5,188 bases of DNA from contig JAHIPE010000104.1 in NCBI GenBank assembly GCA_018894655.1, positions 1 through 5,188 on the forward strand, given 5' to 3'. Below are positions 1-4,890 of the stretch, piece after piece. Origin of the DNA: Actinomycetota bacterium (lineage in GTDB: Bacteria > Actinomycetota > Geothermincolia > Fen-727 > Anoxymicrobiaceae). Under the pieces are notes generated by a model. The model saw only the letters and a program-made list of their open reading frames with translations, made no database searches and was not told the DNA's origin. The position numbers were made by a program, and so were the translations under genes. The number at the start of each line of letters is the position of its first letter. Within the stretch, counting starts at the first letter, position 1.

Positions 1-1401
1 CGGTTCAAGATCTTCCAGCGTCTGCTTGATGAGCGATGCGGCGTACCGCCTGACCGTGTCGGAGTCGGCGTTGAGGTTGCCCGCAAGCTTCAACAAGATG
101 CCCGCCGCCAGGTCGGACTCCTCCATTCCATACAGTTTCCTTACCTGCCGGGAAACGGTATGATCGAGCCCCTCTCCCAGGTCAACGTCCTCCTCCTCCA
201 GCCTACCACCCAACATCTGGCAAACCGAGAGCATTCGTTTTCCGGAGTGGGGGTCGCGCTCCTCCTCTATGCCCGCCTCGTCGAGTTTCCGGTCGATCTT
301 CTCCGCGATCTCCTCCCCGCGCTTTCCTTTCTTCACCTCGAGGAGGAGTTCGTTCAGGTTCTTCAGCCTCTCTCGCGCCCATTCGGTGTCGAGTTCCTCC
401 GCTTCCATTTTCATTTCGGCGTACTCGTCCATGAGGGAGTCCACGATGTCCATCAGCTTGGCATCGTTCAGCATCTTGATCACGTTGCTTCGGACATGCC
501 CGATGTCCATCGTCTTCGTCCCGTGACCGGAGAGCACCCCGGTCATCTCCCGCGGACTCATCTCCGCGATTACCTTGGTTATCTGTTCAGACAGCATCGC
601 CTTCATGCTCTCGTCCTCGACCTTGTTTGTCATAATCGAGAGCCTGTCCAGGGCGTCCTCCGCCTGCTGGCTCCTTATCAGGACACCACCCTCGGCACCC
701 TCCTCGACGAGGAAACTGGACATCAGCCCGCCGACCTTTCCCGGGTTGGAGAGAATCTCTGCCACGTCCTGGTCCTCCACGTCACCAAGGTCCACCTTGT
801 TCATCAGGTACCTGACCAGTAACTCGTCCTTCAGCGCGTCCAGCGGGGTCGCTTTCCCGCTGCCGCCTACCCCTATTTCCTCCCCCGGGGCTATCGCGAC
901 GTAGATCCGCTGGTTCACAAGTACGTTCTCCACGCCCTTTCTGTCGAGCTCGTCAGCGAGCCGTACACGCATGTTGGGGTCGTTGAGGATCTCACCGATT
1001 GTCTCAAACGATGCCCTGAGCTCATCGGTGGTGACCCCTTTGTTGAACTCGATATTGCTTAGCCCTCGCTCGTCCATCCACGCCAGGAAAGCCTTTACCG
1101 GCACCTTCTGCTGCTCGATCTCCTCGAGCCGGACATCGTTGATGAGTAGGCTTCTCTCGATAGCGCTGACGCTGAAGGTGTCCGTTTCATCGAACAACTT
1201 CTTCAGGGATTCATCCGCCTTCTCCAGCGTGTCGGCTACCATGGAACTCGTTGGGGGGTACAGGCGCATGTTGACAGTAGCAGCGTGCGCGTTAATTACG
1301 AACATCACGGCGTGCCTCGTGAAGTTCGGCGATAACACCTCTACTTCTCCAGACCCGTTCTCCGTCTTTCCAGACCCGTTCTCCGTTGTCTCGTCGCTCA
1401 A
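1..1401 (-). CDS. Large acidic helical protein of unknown function, probably HEAT-repeat-like (C-terminus outside window)
   Basis: No stop occurs in this frame from the start to the window edge, giving 467 residues of an incomplete protein. TTG at 1401-1399 is the only start codon between the in-frame TAG at 1500-1498 and the conserved-looking region; GGAG lies 5 nt upstream. Residues 1-26 are a low-complexity acidic tail with a duplicated TENGSG unit. Residues 28-165 hold a pattern I associate with the N-terminus of bacterial HEAT-repeat and related proteins: a helix ending in RLYPPTSS (46-53), a strand SVSAIERSLLINDVRL, a helix with MDERGLSNIEFNKGVTTDEL (109-128), then ENVLVNQRIYVAI. The rest is charged helices (about 185-370, rich in E, K, D and L) and a final part, AAGILLKLAGN...VRRYAASLIKQTL, resembling the start of alpha-helical repeats. 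No signal peptide or membrane segment is seen, so it is likely cytoplasmic. Coding is certain; the HEAT-like label is an inference and the function is unknown. Confidence 0.85.
   Translation of the reverse strand, partial: MSDETTENGSGKTENGSGEVEVLSPNFTRHAVMFVINAHAATVNMRLYPPTSSMVADTLEKADESLKKLFDETDTFSVSAIERSLLINDVRLEEIEQQKVPVKAFLAWMDERGLSNIEFNKGVTTDELRASFETIGEILNDPNMRVRLADELDRKGVENVLVNQRIYVAIAPGEEIGVGGSGKATPLDALKDELLVRYLMNKVDLGDVEDQDVAEILSNPGKVGGLMSSFLVEEGAEGGVLIRSQQAEDALDRLSIMTNKVEDESMKAMLSEQITKVIAEMSPREMTGVLSGHGTKTMDIGHVRSNVIKMLNDAKLMDIVDSLMDEYAEMKMEAEELDTEWARERLKNLNELLLEVKKGKRGEEIAEKIDRKLDEAGIEEERDPHSGKRMLSVCQMLGGRLEEEDVDLGEGLDHTVSRQVRKLYGMEESDLAAGILLKLAGNLNADSDTVRRYAASLIKQTLEDLEP
1345..1386 (-). 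repeat. Two-copy 21-bp in-frame tandem repeat in the N-terminal tail
   Basis: Units at 1386-1366 and 1365-1345 share their first 18 bases and encode TENGSGK followed by TENGSGE. The unit length is a multiple of three, so copy-number change would keep the frame. It lies just after the start codon in a disordered, Gly/Ser/Asn/Glu-rich tail. Confidence 0.8.
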
Positions 1402-1457
1402 TGTGTCTCCATGTCGCCCTTCGGTGCCCCTTGGCCGAGTACACGCACTAAACCAAG

Positions 1458-1475
1458 CCGGGCGCCGGCACCCGG
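1458..1475 (-). promoter_or_regulatory. GC hairpin in the leader of the left-hand gene
   Basis: Read on the minus strand, CCGGGTGCCGGCGCCCGG folds into a 7-bp stem (one G-U pair) around a CCGG tetraloop. It begins about 15 nt downstream of the TATAAT box at 1495-1490 and is followed by CTTGGTTTAG, which is only weakly U-rich. It could be a leader hairpin, an attenuator, or a poor terminator for the glycerate kinase transcript arriving from the right. The dyad is seen directly; its role is not known. Confidence 0.45.
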
Positions 1476-1489
1476 TCGCACGCGCTCCG

Positions 1490-1520
1490 ATTATACCCTA
1501 AAGGGCGGCCCCTCCGTGAA
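1490..1520 (-). promoter_or_regulatory. Candidate promoter of the left-hand gene
   Basis: A perfect TATAAT (1495-1490) sits 88 nt upstream of the TTG start. The best -35-like hexamer is TTCACG (1520-1515), four of six matches, with a long 19-bp spacer. The promoter lies just past the glycerate kinase stop codon, so the two genes could be transcribed separately despite sharing a strand. Confidence 0.45.
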
Positions 1521-1526
1521 TGCCCG

Positions 1527-2729
1527 TCACTCGTGGCCTCGCCTGTCGGGCAGCAACTGGATGAGCCTCATCAGCCTCGCTGTCCCCAGGCGCACCAGCT
1601 CGTCCGCGTTCCTCATCGCCTCTTCAACGCCCATGGGCCCCGGCAACACGCAATACTCGGCCACGCCGTCACTCCCCCCTTGTAAGTCCCCCCGGAGGCT
1701 ACCCGCCACTACTACTACCGGGACGCCGGCCCCGGAGGCGATAGCAACCACCCCGGCGGGTGCTTTCCCCCGCGCGGTCTGGCTGTCGAAGCTCCCTTCG
1801 CCGGTCAGGACCAGATCCGCGGCAACGGCCTTCTTCCGTAGGCCCAGCACCGCGGCCACGAAACCGAACCCGCTGATGGGCCTGGCCCCGCAGAAAGCCA
1901 GGAGCCCCGCCCCCAGCCCCCCCGCCGCTCCCGCCCCGGGAGACTGGAGCACGTCTACGCACAACTCCCGCTTCACGAGCTCCCCCATGTTCGCGAGCCC
2001 TCTCTCGAGCGCCTCCACCTCTCCCGGCGATGCCCCCTTCTGGGGCCCGTACACCCTCGCCGCGCCCTGCTCCCCGAGCAACGGGTTGTCCACGTCGCAC
2101 GCCGCGATGAACGCCGTTTCGGCAAGCCTTGGGTCACTCCCGGATACGTCGATTGAACGTATGCTCGAAAGAGATAAGCCGCCCGGCGCCAGCTCTCCCC
2201 CGTTGGCATCAAGGAATCGGTACCCCAGGGCAACCGCCATCCCGGTGCCGCCGTCCACGGTCCCACTGCCCCCCATGCCCACCACTATCTGCCTGCAACC
2301 GCTCTCAAGCGCTTCGACTATCAATTCCCCGGTCCCCACCGTACTGGCCGACATCGGGTCGCGAAGCCCTTCTTCCGGCGAGAGGCCCGATGCCTGGGCC
2401 ATCTCTATCACCGCGGCGCACTCACCGGTGGAAAGCACCCCGGAGAGCTCGCCCTCGAACCCGCTTTTGTCCAGCGCCCCGGGCGGCAGATACACCCACC
2501 GTGCCTCGACCTCCTGTCCGGGCAACAGGCCTCGGACTACCTTGCGGCGCTCACGCACTCCGGTGGCGGCTACCACCGCGTCCACGGTCCCCTCGCCACC
2601 GTCAGCCACCGGGCAGGTGACCACACGCGCTACCGGTACGGCAAGCCTTACCCCCTCCGCCATCGCGCGGGCGGCCTCACGCGCGGTGAGGCTTCCCTTG
2701 AACTTGTCGGGGGCCACCAGCACTCTCAT
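1527..2729 (-). CDS. glxK: Glycerate kinase, type I (glycerate 2-kinase)
   Basis: The 400-residue product phosphorylates D-glycerate with ATP; this family makes 2-phosphoglycerate, linking glycerate from glyoxylate, glucarate or serine breakdown to lower glycolysis in the cytoplasm. Length (family about 370-400) and the full motif set fit: MRVLVAPDKFKGSL at the N-terminus, PVADGGEGT (40-48), GMGGSGTVDGGTG (151-163), CDVDNPLLG (211-219), GPQKGA (228-233), GAAGGLGAGL (267-276) and LTGEGSFDSQT...GK (308-322). I chose ATG 2729 because the family begins exactly there; the frame stays open upstream to 2819, but that extension is unrelated in composition and crosses the -10 box and a repeat end. There is no Shine-Dalgarno; TATAGT ends 6 nt before the ATG, suggesting a leaderless mRNA. 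It ends with TGA, 125 bp before the next minus-strand start. The symbol is a family assignment; garK would be equally acceptable. Confidence 0.95.
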   Translation of the reverse strand: MRVLVAPDKFKGSLTAREAARAMAEGVRLAVPVARVVTCPVADGGEGTVDAVVAATGVRERRKVVRGLLPGQEVEARWVYLPPGALDKSGFEGELSGVLSTGECAAVIEMAQASGLSPEEGLRDPMSASTVGTGELIVEALESGCRQIVVGMGGSGTVDGGTGMAVALGYRFLDANGGELAPGGLSLSSIRSIDVSGSDPRLAETAFIAACDVDNPLLGEQGAARVYGPQKGASPGEVEALERGLANMGELVKRELCVDVLQSPGAGAAGGLGAGLLAFCGARPISGFGFVAAVLGLRKKAVAADLVLTGEGSFDSQTARGKAPAGVVAIASGAGVPVVVVAGSLRGDLQGGSDGVAEYCVLPGPMGVEEAMRNADELVRLGTARLMRLIQLLPDRRGHE

Positions 2730-2735
2730 GGCCCT

Positions 2736-2741
2736 ACTATA
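2736..2741 (-). promoter_or_regulatory. -10 box of glycerate kinase, predicted leaderless
   Basis: TATAGT on the minus strand is separated from the ATG by exactly six bases (AGGGCC). A normal discriminator length would put transcription start on the A of the ATG. No convincing -35 hexamer is visible at 16-19 bp spacing, and AGGG is too close to the ATG to act as a Shine-Dalgarno. Confidence 0.6.
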
Positions 2742-2769
2742 GCACCGTGGGGCCCGTAATTGCTTCTTA

Positions 2770-2790
2770 ATGCCCCGTCTCATAGTTACG
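2770..2790 (+). repeat. Left terminal inverted repeat
   Basis: This 21-bp arm is the inverse of 2911-2931 with one mismatch (C/T at the fourth base). It is preceded by TTAA-type sequence, as is the related copy at 4155. Confidence 0.8.
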
Positions 2791-2841
2791 CTGGCATTCG
2801 AACGCCGCTGCATCCACACCGGCTGCGTTCCGCTCCCTCGA

Positions 2842-2858
2842 CGTACTCTAGGAGTACG
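2842..2858. repeat. Central dyad of the inverted-repeat element
   Basis: CGTACTC-TAG-GAGTACG is a perfect 7-bp inverted repeat with a 3-nt loop. Its centre (2850) coincides with the centre of the whole element (2850.5), so the element is symmetric at both ends and middle. Confidence 0.75.
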
Positions 2859-2893
2859 ACTAGGTCGCGCGCCTTGCCGGAGCGGCGCATCGA

Positions 2894-2931
2894 CGCTCTC
2901 GGTGCTTAACCGTAACTATGAGACGGGACAT
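2894..2931 (-). repeat. Right end of the element, matching the copy at 4155
   Basis: The last 21 bases are the right terminal arm. Over 38 bases the reverse complement of this stretch matches 4155-4192 at 32 positions without gaps, including an identical 21-base run (2894-2914 against 4172-4192). The similarity extends inward past the terminal arm, so the two loci share more than a short terminal repeat. Confidence 0.8.
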
Positions 2932-2933
2932 AG

Positions 2934-2939
2934 TATAAT
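2934..2939 (+). promoter_or_regulatory. -10 box of the MFS gene, predicted leaderless
   Basis: A perfect TATAAT is followed by six bases (CCGCCC) and then the ATG, the same geometry as the divergent glycerate kinase. No Shine-Dalgarno is possible in that gap. The -35 position at 17-bp spacing (2911-2916, CGTAAC) is poor and lies inside the terminal arm of the repeat element, which ends only two bases before this box. Confidence 0.65.
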
Positions 2940-2945
2940 CCGCCC

Positions 2946-4154
2946 ATGAGAACCAAGGGAGGCGAACGGAAAGGCGGCGGCGAGCCGGGGGTCCTGACCA
3001 GGGACTTCGCCCTTCTCTTCATCGCCTCATGCTTCTTTATAGGAAGCCTCTACCTTCTGCTGCCTATTCTCCCCCTCTACATGAAAGACACCGCGGGCGC
3101 TACCACAACCCAGGTGGGCCTGCTCATGGGCGCCCTGGCATTCTCCTCCTTCCTGCTCCGCCCCTACGTGGGGCGCAAGGCGGACGCGGCAGGCATGAAG
3201 CCGCTGTTGGTTATCGGCGCGGCCAACTTTGTTGTCGCGTCGCTCCTCTACATCTGGAGCAAGTCGCTATGGTCGTTGCTGTTCGTCCTGGTCTTCCAGG
3301 GTGTCGGTATAGCCTGCTACCACACCACCTCGCTGGCTTTCATCGGCGGCGCGGCCCCGGAGTCCCGCCGCGGCCAGTCGATGGCATGGTTTCAATCATC
3401 GTTCAACCTTGGGATCATGCTCGCCCCGCTCCTGGGAGAGTACCTGATGGACCGTTTCGGCTACACGTCCGTCTTCGCCGCCGCGTCGGCCTCCGCCGCG
3501 GTCTCCCTGCTCACGATACTGGCCGTACGCGAGCAAAAGGTCCCGGATGTCATGGGAGAGGCGCCCGCCCGCCGTGGCGTGAAAGACATTCGCGGCCTCA
3601 TCGTGCTGGTCTCGGCAGCGGTGTTCGCAGGCACGGCGACGCTTGGCGCGGTGGAGGCCTTCCTGGCCCTTTTCGCCAAGGCGGAGGGCATTGGGCGCTT
3701 CGCGTTGTTCTTTACTGTCTCCGCCGGACTCCTGATCGGGCTGCGCTTGCTCGCCGGCTCGCTCCCCGACAGGCTGGGCAGGAGGCTCGCGGGGGCAGCC
3801 GCCCTGGTTACGCTATCGGTTTCCATGGTGGTCCTGGCGGTGGCGGACAGCTTTACCGGTCTCTCAACCGCGGCGGTAATCTGGGGTGCGGGTTTCGCGT
3901 TCCTCTCGCCGTCGCTCTCGGCGCTGCTCATCGACCACGCTCCACCCGATGAACTGGGGAGCGCCTTCGGGATATACACCGCCGCTTTCGAGGGGGGGAT
4001 AGCCTTCGGCGCGATAGCTATGGGCCCGGTCGTCTCTTGGCTCGGGTTCCGGTACGCTTACCTGTTAATAGGCTGCGTCAGCCTTATCGGCGCGGTGTTC
4101 TTCGCCTCCTCTTACCCTTTCCTGGCCGGAAAAGGGGGCTCCCGTCAGCGTTAA
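2946..4154 (+). CDS. MFS transporter, 12-helix, substrate unknown
   Basis: The 402-residue product has the size and hydropathy of a major facilitator superfamily secondary transporter in the cytoplasmic membrane. The N-terminal 20 residues are charged; helix 1 begins near FALLFIASCFFIGSLYLLL (21-39). The loop between helices 2 and 3 carries the MFS motif A as RPYVGRKADAAGMKP (72-86), and the C-terminal half has its counterpart GSLPDRLGRR (271-280). A charged central loop, about 195-215 (REQKVPDVMGEAPARRGVKD), separates the two six-helix bundles. The protein looks like the drug/arabinose-efflux type, but no residue decides the substrate. ATG 2946 is the first start after an in-frame TAG at 2931-2933; the next Met (46) would remove helix 1. 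It is transcribed divergently from glycerate kinase and convergently with the LOG-like gene. Export or uptake of a glycerate-related compound is only a guess from the neighbour. Confidence 0.93.
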   Translation: MRTKGGERKGGGEPGVLTRDFALLFIASCFFIGSLYLLLPILPLYMKDTAGATTTQVGLLMGALAFSSFLLRPYVGRKADAAGMKPLLVIGAANFVVASLLYIWSKSLWSLLFVLVFQGVGIACYHTTSLAFIGGAAPESRRGQSMAWFQSSFNLGIMLAPLLGEYLMDRFGYTSVFAAASASAAVSLLTILAVREQKVPDVMGEAPARRGVKDIRGLIVLVSAAVFAGTATLGAVEAFLALFAKAEGIGRFALFFTVSAGLLIGLRLLAGSLPDRLGRRLAGAAALVTLSVSMVVLAVADSFTGLSTAAVIWGAGFAFLSPSLSALLIDHAPPDELGSAFGIYTAAFEGGIAFGAIAMGPVVSWLGFRYAYLLIGCVSLIGAVFFASSYPFLAGKGGSRQR

Positions 4155-4192
4155 GTGCCCCGTTCCATAAATACGGTTAAGCACCGAGAGCG
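4155..4192 (+). repeat. Diverged solo end of the inverted-repeat element family
   Basis: Starting at the base after the transporter stop codon, 38 bases match the inverse of 2894-2931 at 32 positions. Preceding TTAA (which contains the stop TAA) parallels the TTAA before the copy at 2770. I could not find a matching opposite end downstream, so this looks like a remnant or half element. The remaining intergenic bases, 4193-4241, hold only weak dyads: GGACGG (4211-4216) can pair with CCGTCC (4256-4261) and AGCGG with CCGCT nested inside. No U-tract follows, so I call no terminator. Confidence 0.7.
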
Positions 4193-4241
4193 CCTGAGCG
4201 CCGCCGGAGTGGACGGGAGCGGGGTACTAAGCCATCAGCCG

Positions 4242-4718
4242 CTAGGGCGGCCCATCCGTCCCCGGGGACGCGAGCCTCTCTGCCAGGGCCACCGCTTCCA
4301 CAGGCCCCGGGGCGGCCTCCATCCTCCCCCGCCCGCGCTTCTCAAGGTTCCAGCTGTCCAGCCCTACGACCGGTTTCCCCATCTTGATACCGAGAGCGAT
4401 CTCCGAGAGCGTCCCGTACCCGCCCCCCACAGCTATCAGCACGTCGCCCGCCCTGGCCACCAGGGCGTTGCGCGCTTCCCCCATGCCCGTCGGCAGAGCA
4501 ACGGTCAGCCACTGGCTGGCGCCCTCGCGGCCTCCCGGCAGGATCCCCACCGTGACCCCTCCCGCTTCGTGCGCCCCCTTCGCGGCCGCGTCCATCACCC
4601 CTCCCAAGCCCCCGCAGACGAGAACGTGGCCCCTCCTGGCTATCTCGAGGCCCACCCGGTAAGCGATCTCGCCGGTTTTCCCGTCGCAGTCGCCCGCGCC
4701 CACCACAGCTATATACAT
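4242..4718 (-). CDS. TIGR00725/LOG-like Rossmann-fold protein
   Basis: The 158-residue product is a small cytoplasmic protein of the lysine-decarboxylase-like (LOG/DprA-like) Rossmann group; its length suits the TIGR00725 family. It begins MYIAVVGAGD, a first beta strand and glycine loop, followed by VLVCGGLGGVMDAAAKGA (32-49), GILPGG (58-63), an EARNALVARAGDVLIAVGG segment (81-99) and GGGYGTLSEIALGIKMGKPVV (98-118), the nucleotide or phosphate binding loop with its glutamate. LOG enzymes release free cytokinin bases from nucleotides by phosphoribohydrolase action; TIGR00725 members have no settled activity, so I give none. ATG 4718 has GGAGGT six bases upstream, in contrast to the leaderless genes nearby. 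It ends with TAG and converges on the MFS gene. The C-terminal 20 residues are probably flexible. Confidence 0.9.
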   Translation of the reverse strand: MYIAVVGAGDCDGKTGEIAYRVGLEIARRGHVLVCGGLGGVMDAAAKGAHEAGGVTVGILPGGREGASQWLTVALPTGMGEARNALVARAGDVLIAVGGGYGTLSEIALGIKMGKPVVGLDSWNLEKRGRGRMEAAPGPVEAVALAERLASPGTDGPP

Positions 4719-4738
4719 CGCCTGACCTCCAGGATTAT

Positions 4739-4753
4739 CCGGACAGTGTCCGG
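4739..4753. promoter_or_regulatory. Dyad in the leader of the LOG-like gene
   Basis: CCGGAC-AGT-GTCCGG is a perfect 6-bp inverted repeat with a 3-base centre, located between the candidate -10 at 4778-4773 and the Shine-Dalgarno at 4730-4725. It may be an operator or an RNA hairpin near the ribosome binding site; the sequence alone does not decide. Confidence 0.45.
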
Positions 4754-4772
4754 CACACTTCTATCTCCTTTC

Positions 4773-4778
4773 ATTATA
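4773..4778 (-). promoter_or_regulatory. Candidate -10 box of the LOG-like gene
   Basis: A perfect TATAAT on the minus strand lies 54 bases upstream of the ATG. The -35 at 17-bp spacing (4801-4796) is TCATCT, a weak match, and overlaps the 8-bp palindrome TCTCGAGA at 4791-4798. Confidence 0.45.
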
Positions 4779-4834
4779 TCCCGGGACACGTCTCGAGATG
4801 ACCGCCCTTCCCGTCTTGCCGGCCGTGTACGCAT

Positions 4835-4863
4835 TTGACATCTAACATCCCATGTTAGAGAAT
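4835..4863 (+). promoter_or_regulatory. Promoter of the MerR-family gene
   Basis: A consensus -35 TTGACA (4835-4840) is followed after 17 bp by GAGAAT (4858-4863), four of six -10 matches. This would start transcription near 4870, leaving a short leader of about 20 nt with GGGGAG before the ATG. A palindrome fills the spacer. The 17-bp spacing is normal, unlike the stretched 19-20 bp spacers of promoters that MerR-type proteins activate by untwisting. Confidence 0.65.
4842..4858. promoter_or_regulatory. Candidate operator palindrome in the -35/-10 spacer
   Basis: CTAACAT-CCC-ATGTTAG is a perfect 7-bp inverted repeat filling the spacer from 4842 and touching the first base of the -10 hexamer. 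MerR-family dimers characteristically bind dyads between -35 and -10. With a normal 17-bp spacer, binding here would more likely repress than activate, giving autoregulation by the gene just downstream. Confidence 0.65.
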
Positions 4864-4890
4864 ACGCAACGGTGGAACGGGGAGAGAGCC

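Larger units (their letters stand above)
2770..2931. mobile_element. 162-bp MITE-like inverted-repeat element
   Basis: Terminal arms at 2770-2790 and 2911-2931 are inverted repeats matching at 20 of 21 positions (ATGCCCCGTC... against ATGTCCCGTC...). The exact middle holds a further dyad, and CCGCTCC (2830-2836) pairs with GGAGCGG (2879-2885), so most of the element can fold back on itself. It has no coding capacity of its own. A related end occurs at 4155-4192, showing this is a dispersed family. No clear target-site duplication is seen (the left flank ends in TTAA, the right begins AGTATAAT). MITE is the best label; a structured RNA or a large regulatory dyad is possible. Confidence 0.6.

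Noticed and set aside
857..889. P-loop-like GVGGSGKA in the left-hand protein
   Set aside because: It lacks the Ser/Thr after the Lys and sits in what looks like a Gly-rich linker, with no following Walker B; not supported as a nucleotide-binding site.
160..1501. Several plus-strand open frames of 85-220 codons
   Set aside because: They are antisense to the continuous 467-codon minus-strand frame, and their products have no recognisable domain.
1501..1526. Rho-independent terminator after glycerate kinase
   Set aside because: On the minus strand only a 4-bp stem (AGGG-GCCG-CCCT) followed by TTT is present, too weak to call.
1411..2742. A 443-codon open frame on the plus strand
   Set aside because: It is antisense to the well-supported glycerate kinase; its Pro/Ser/Thr/Ala-rich product is a by-product of GC-rich codon use on the other strand.
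2730..2819. A 30-residue N-terminal extension of glycerate kinase, starting at 2819
   Set aside because: The extension is unlike the family, crosses the TATAGT box and the left repeat arm, and the canonical N-terminus MRVLVAPDKFKGSL starts at 2729.
2766..2936. Target-site duplication flanking the inverted-repeat element
   Set aside because: The left flank (CTTA/TTAA) and the right flank (AGTA/TAGT) do not match at any convincing length.
4193..4262. Bidirectional terminator between the convergent MFS and LOG-like genes
   Set aside because: The possible stems are short with a large loop, and no U-tract follows on either strand.
4155..4838. A 227-codon plus-strand open frame after the MFS gene
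   Set aside because: It runs antisense across the LOG-like gene, begins within the repeat remnant, and has a Pro/Arg/His-rich composition typical of a shadow frame.
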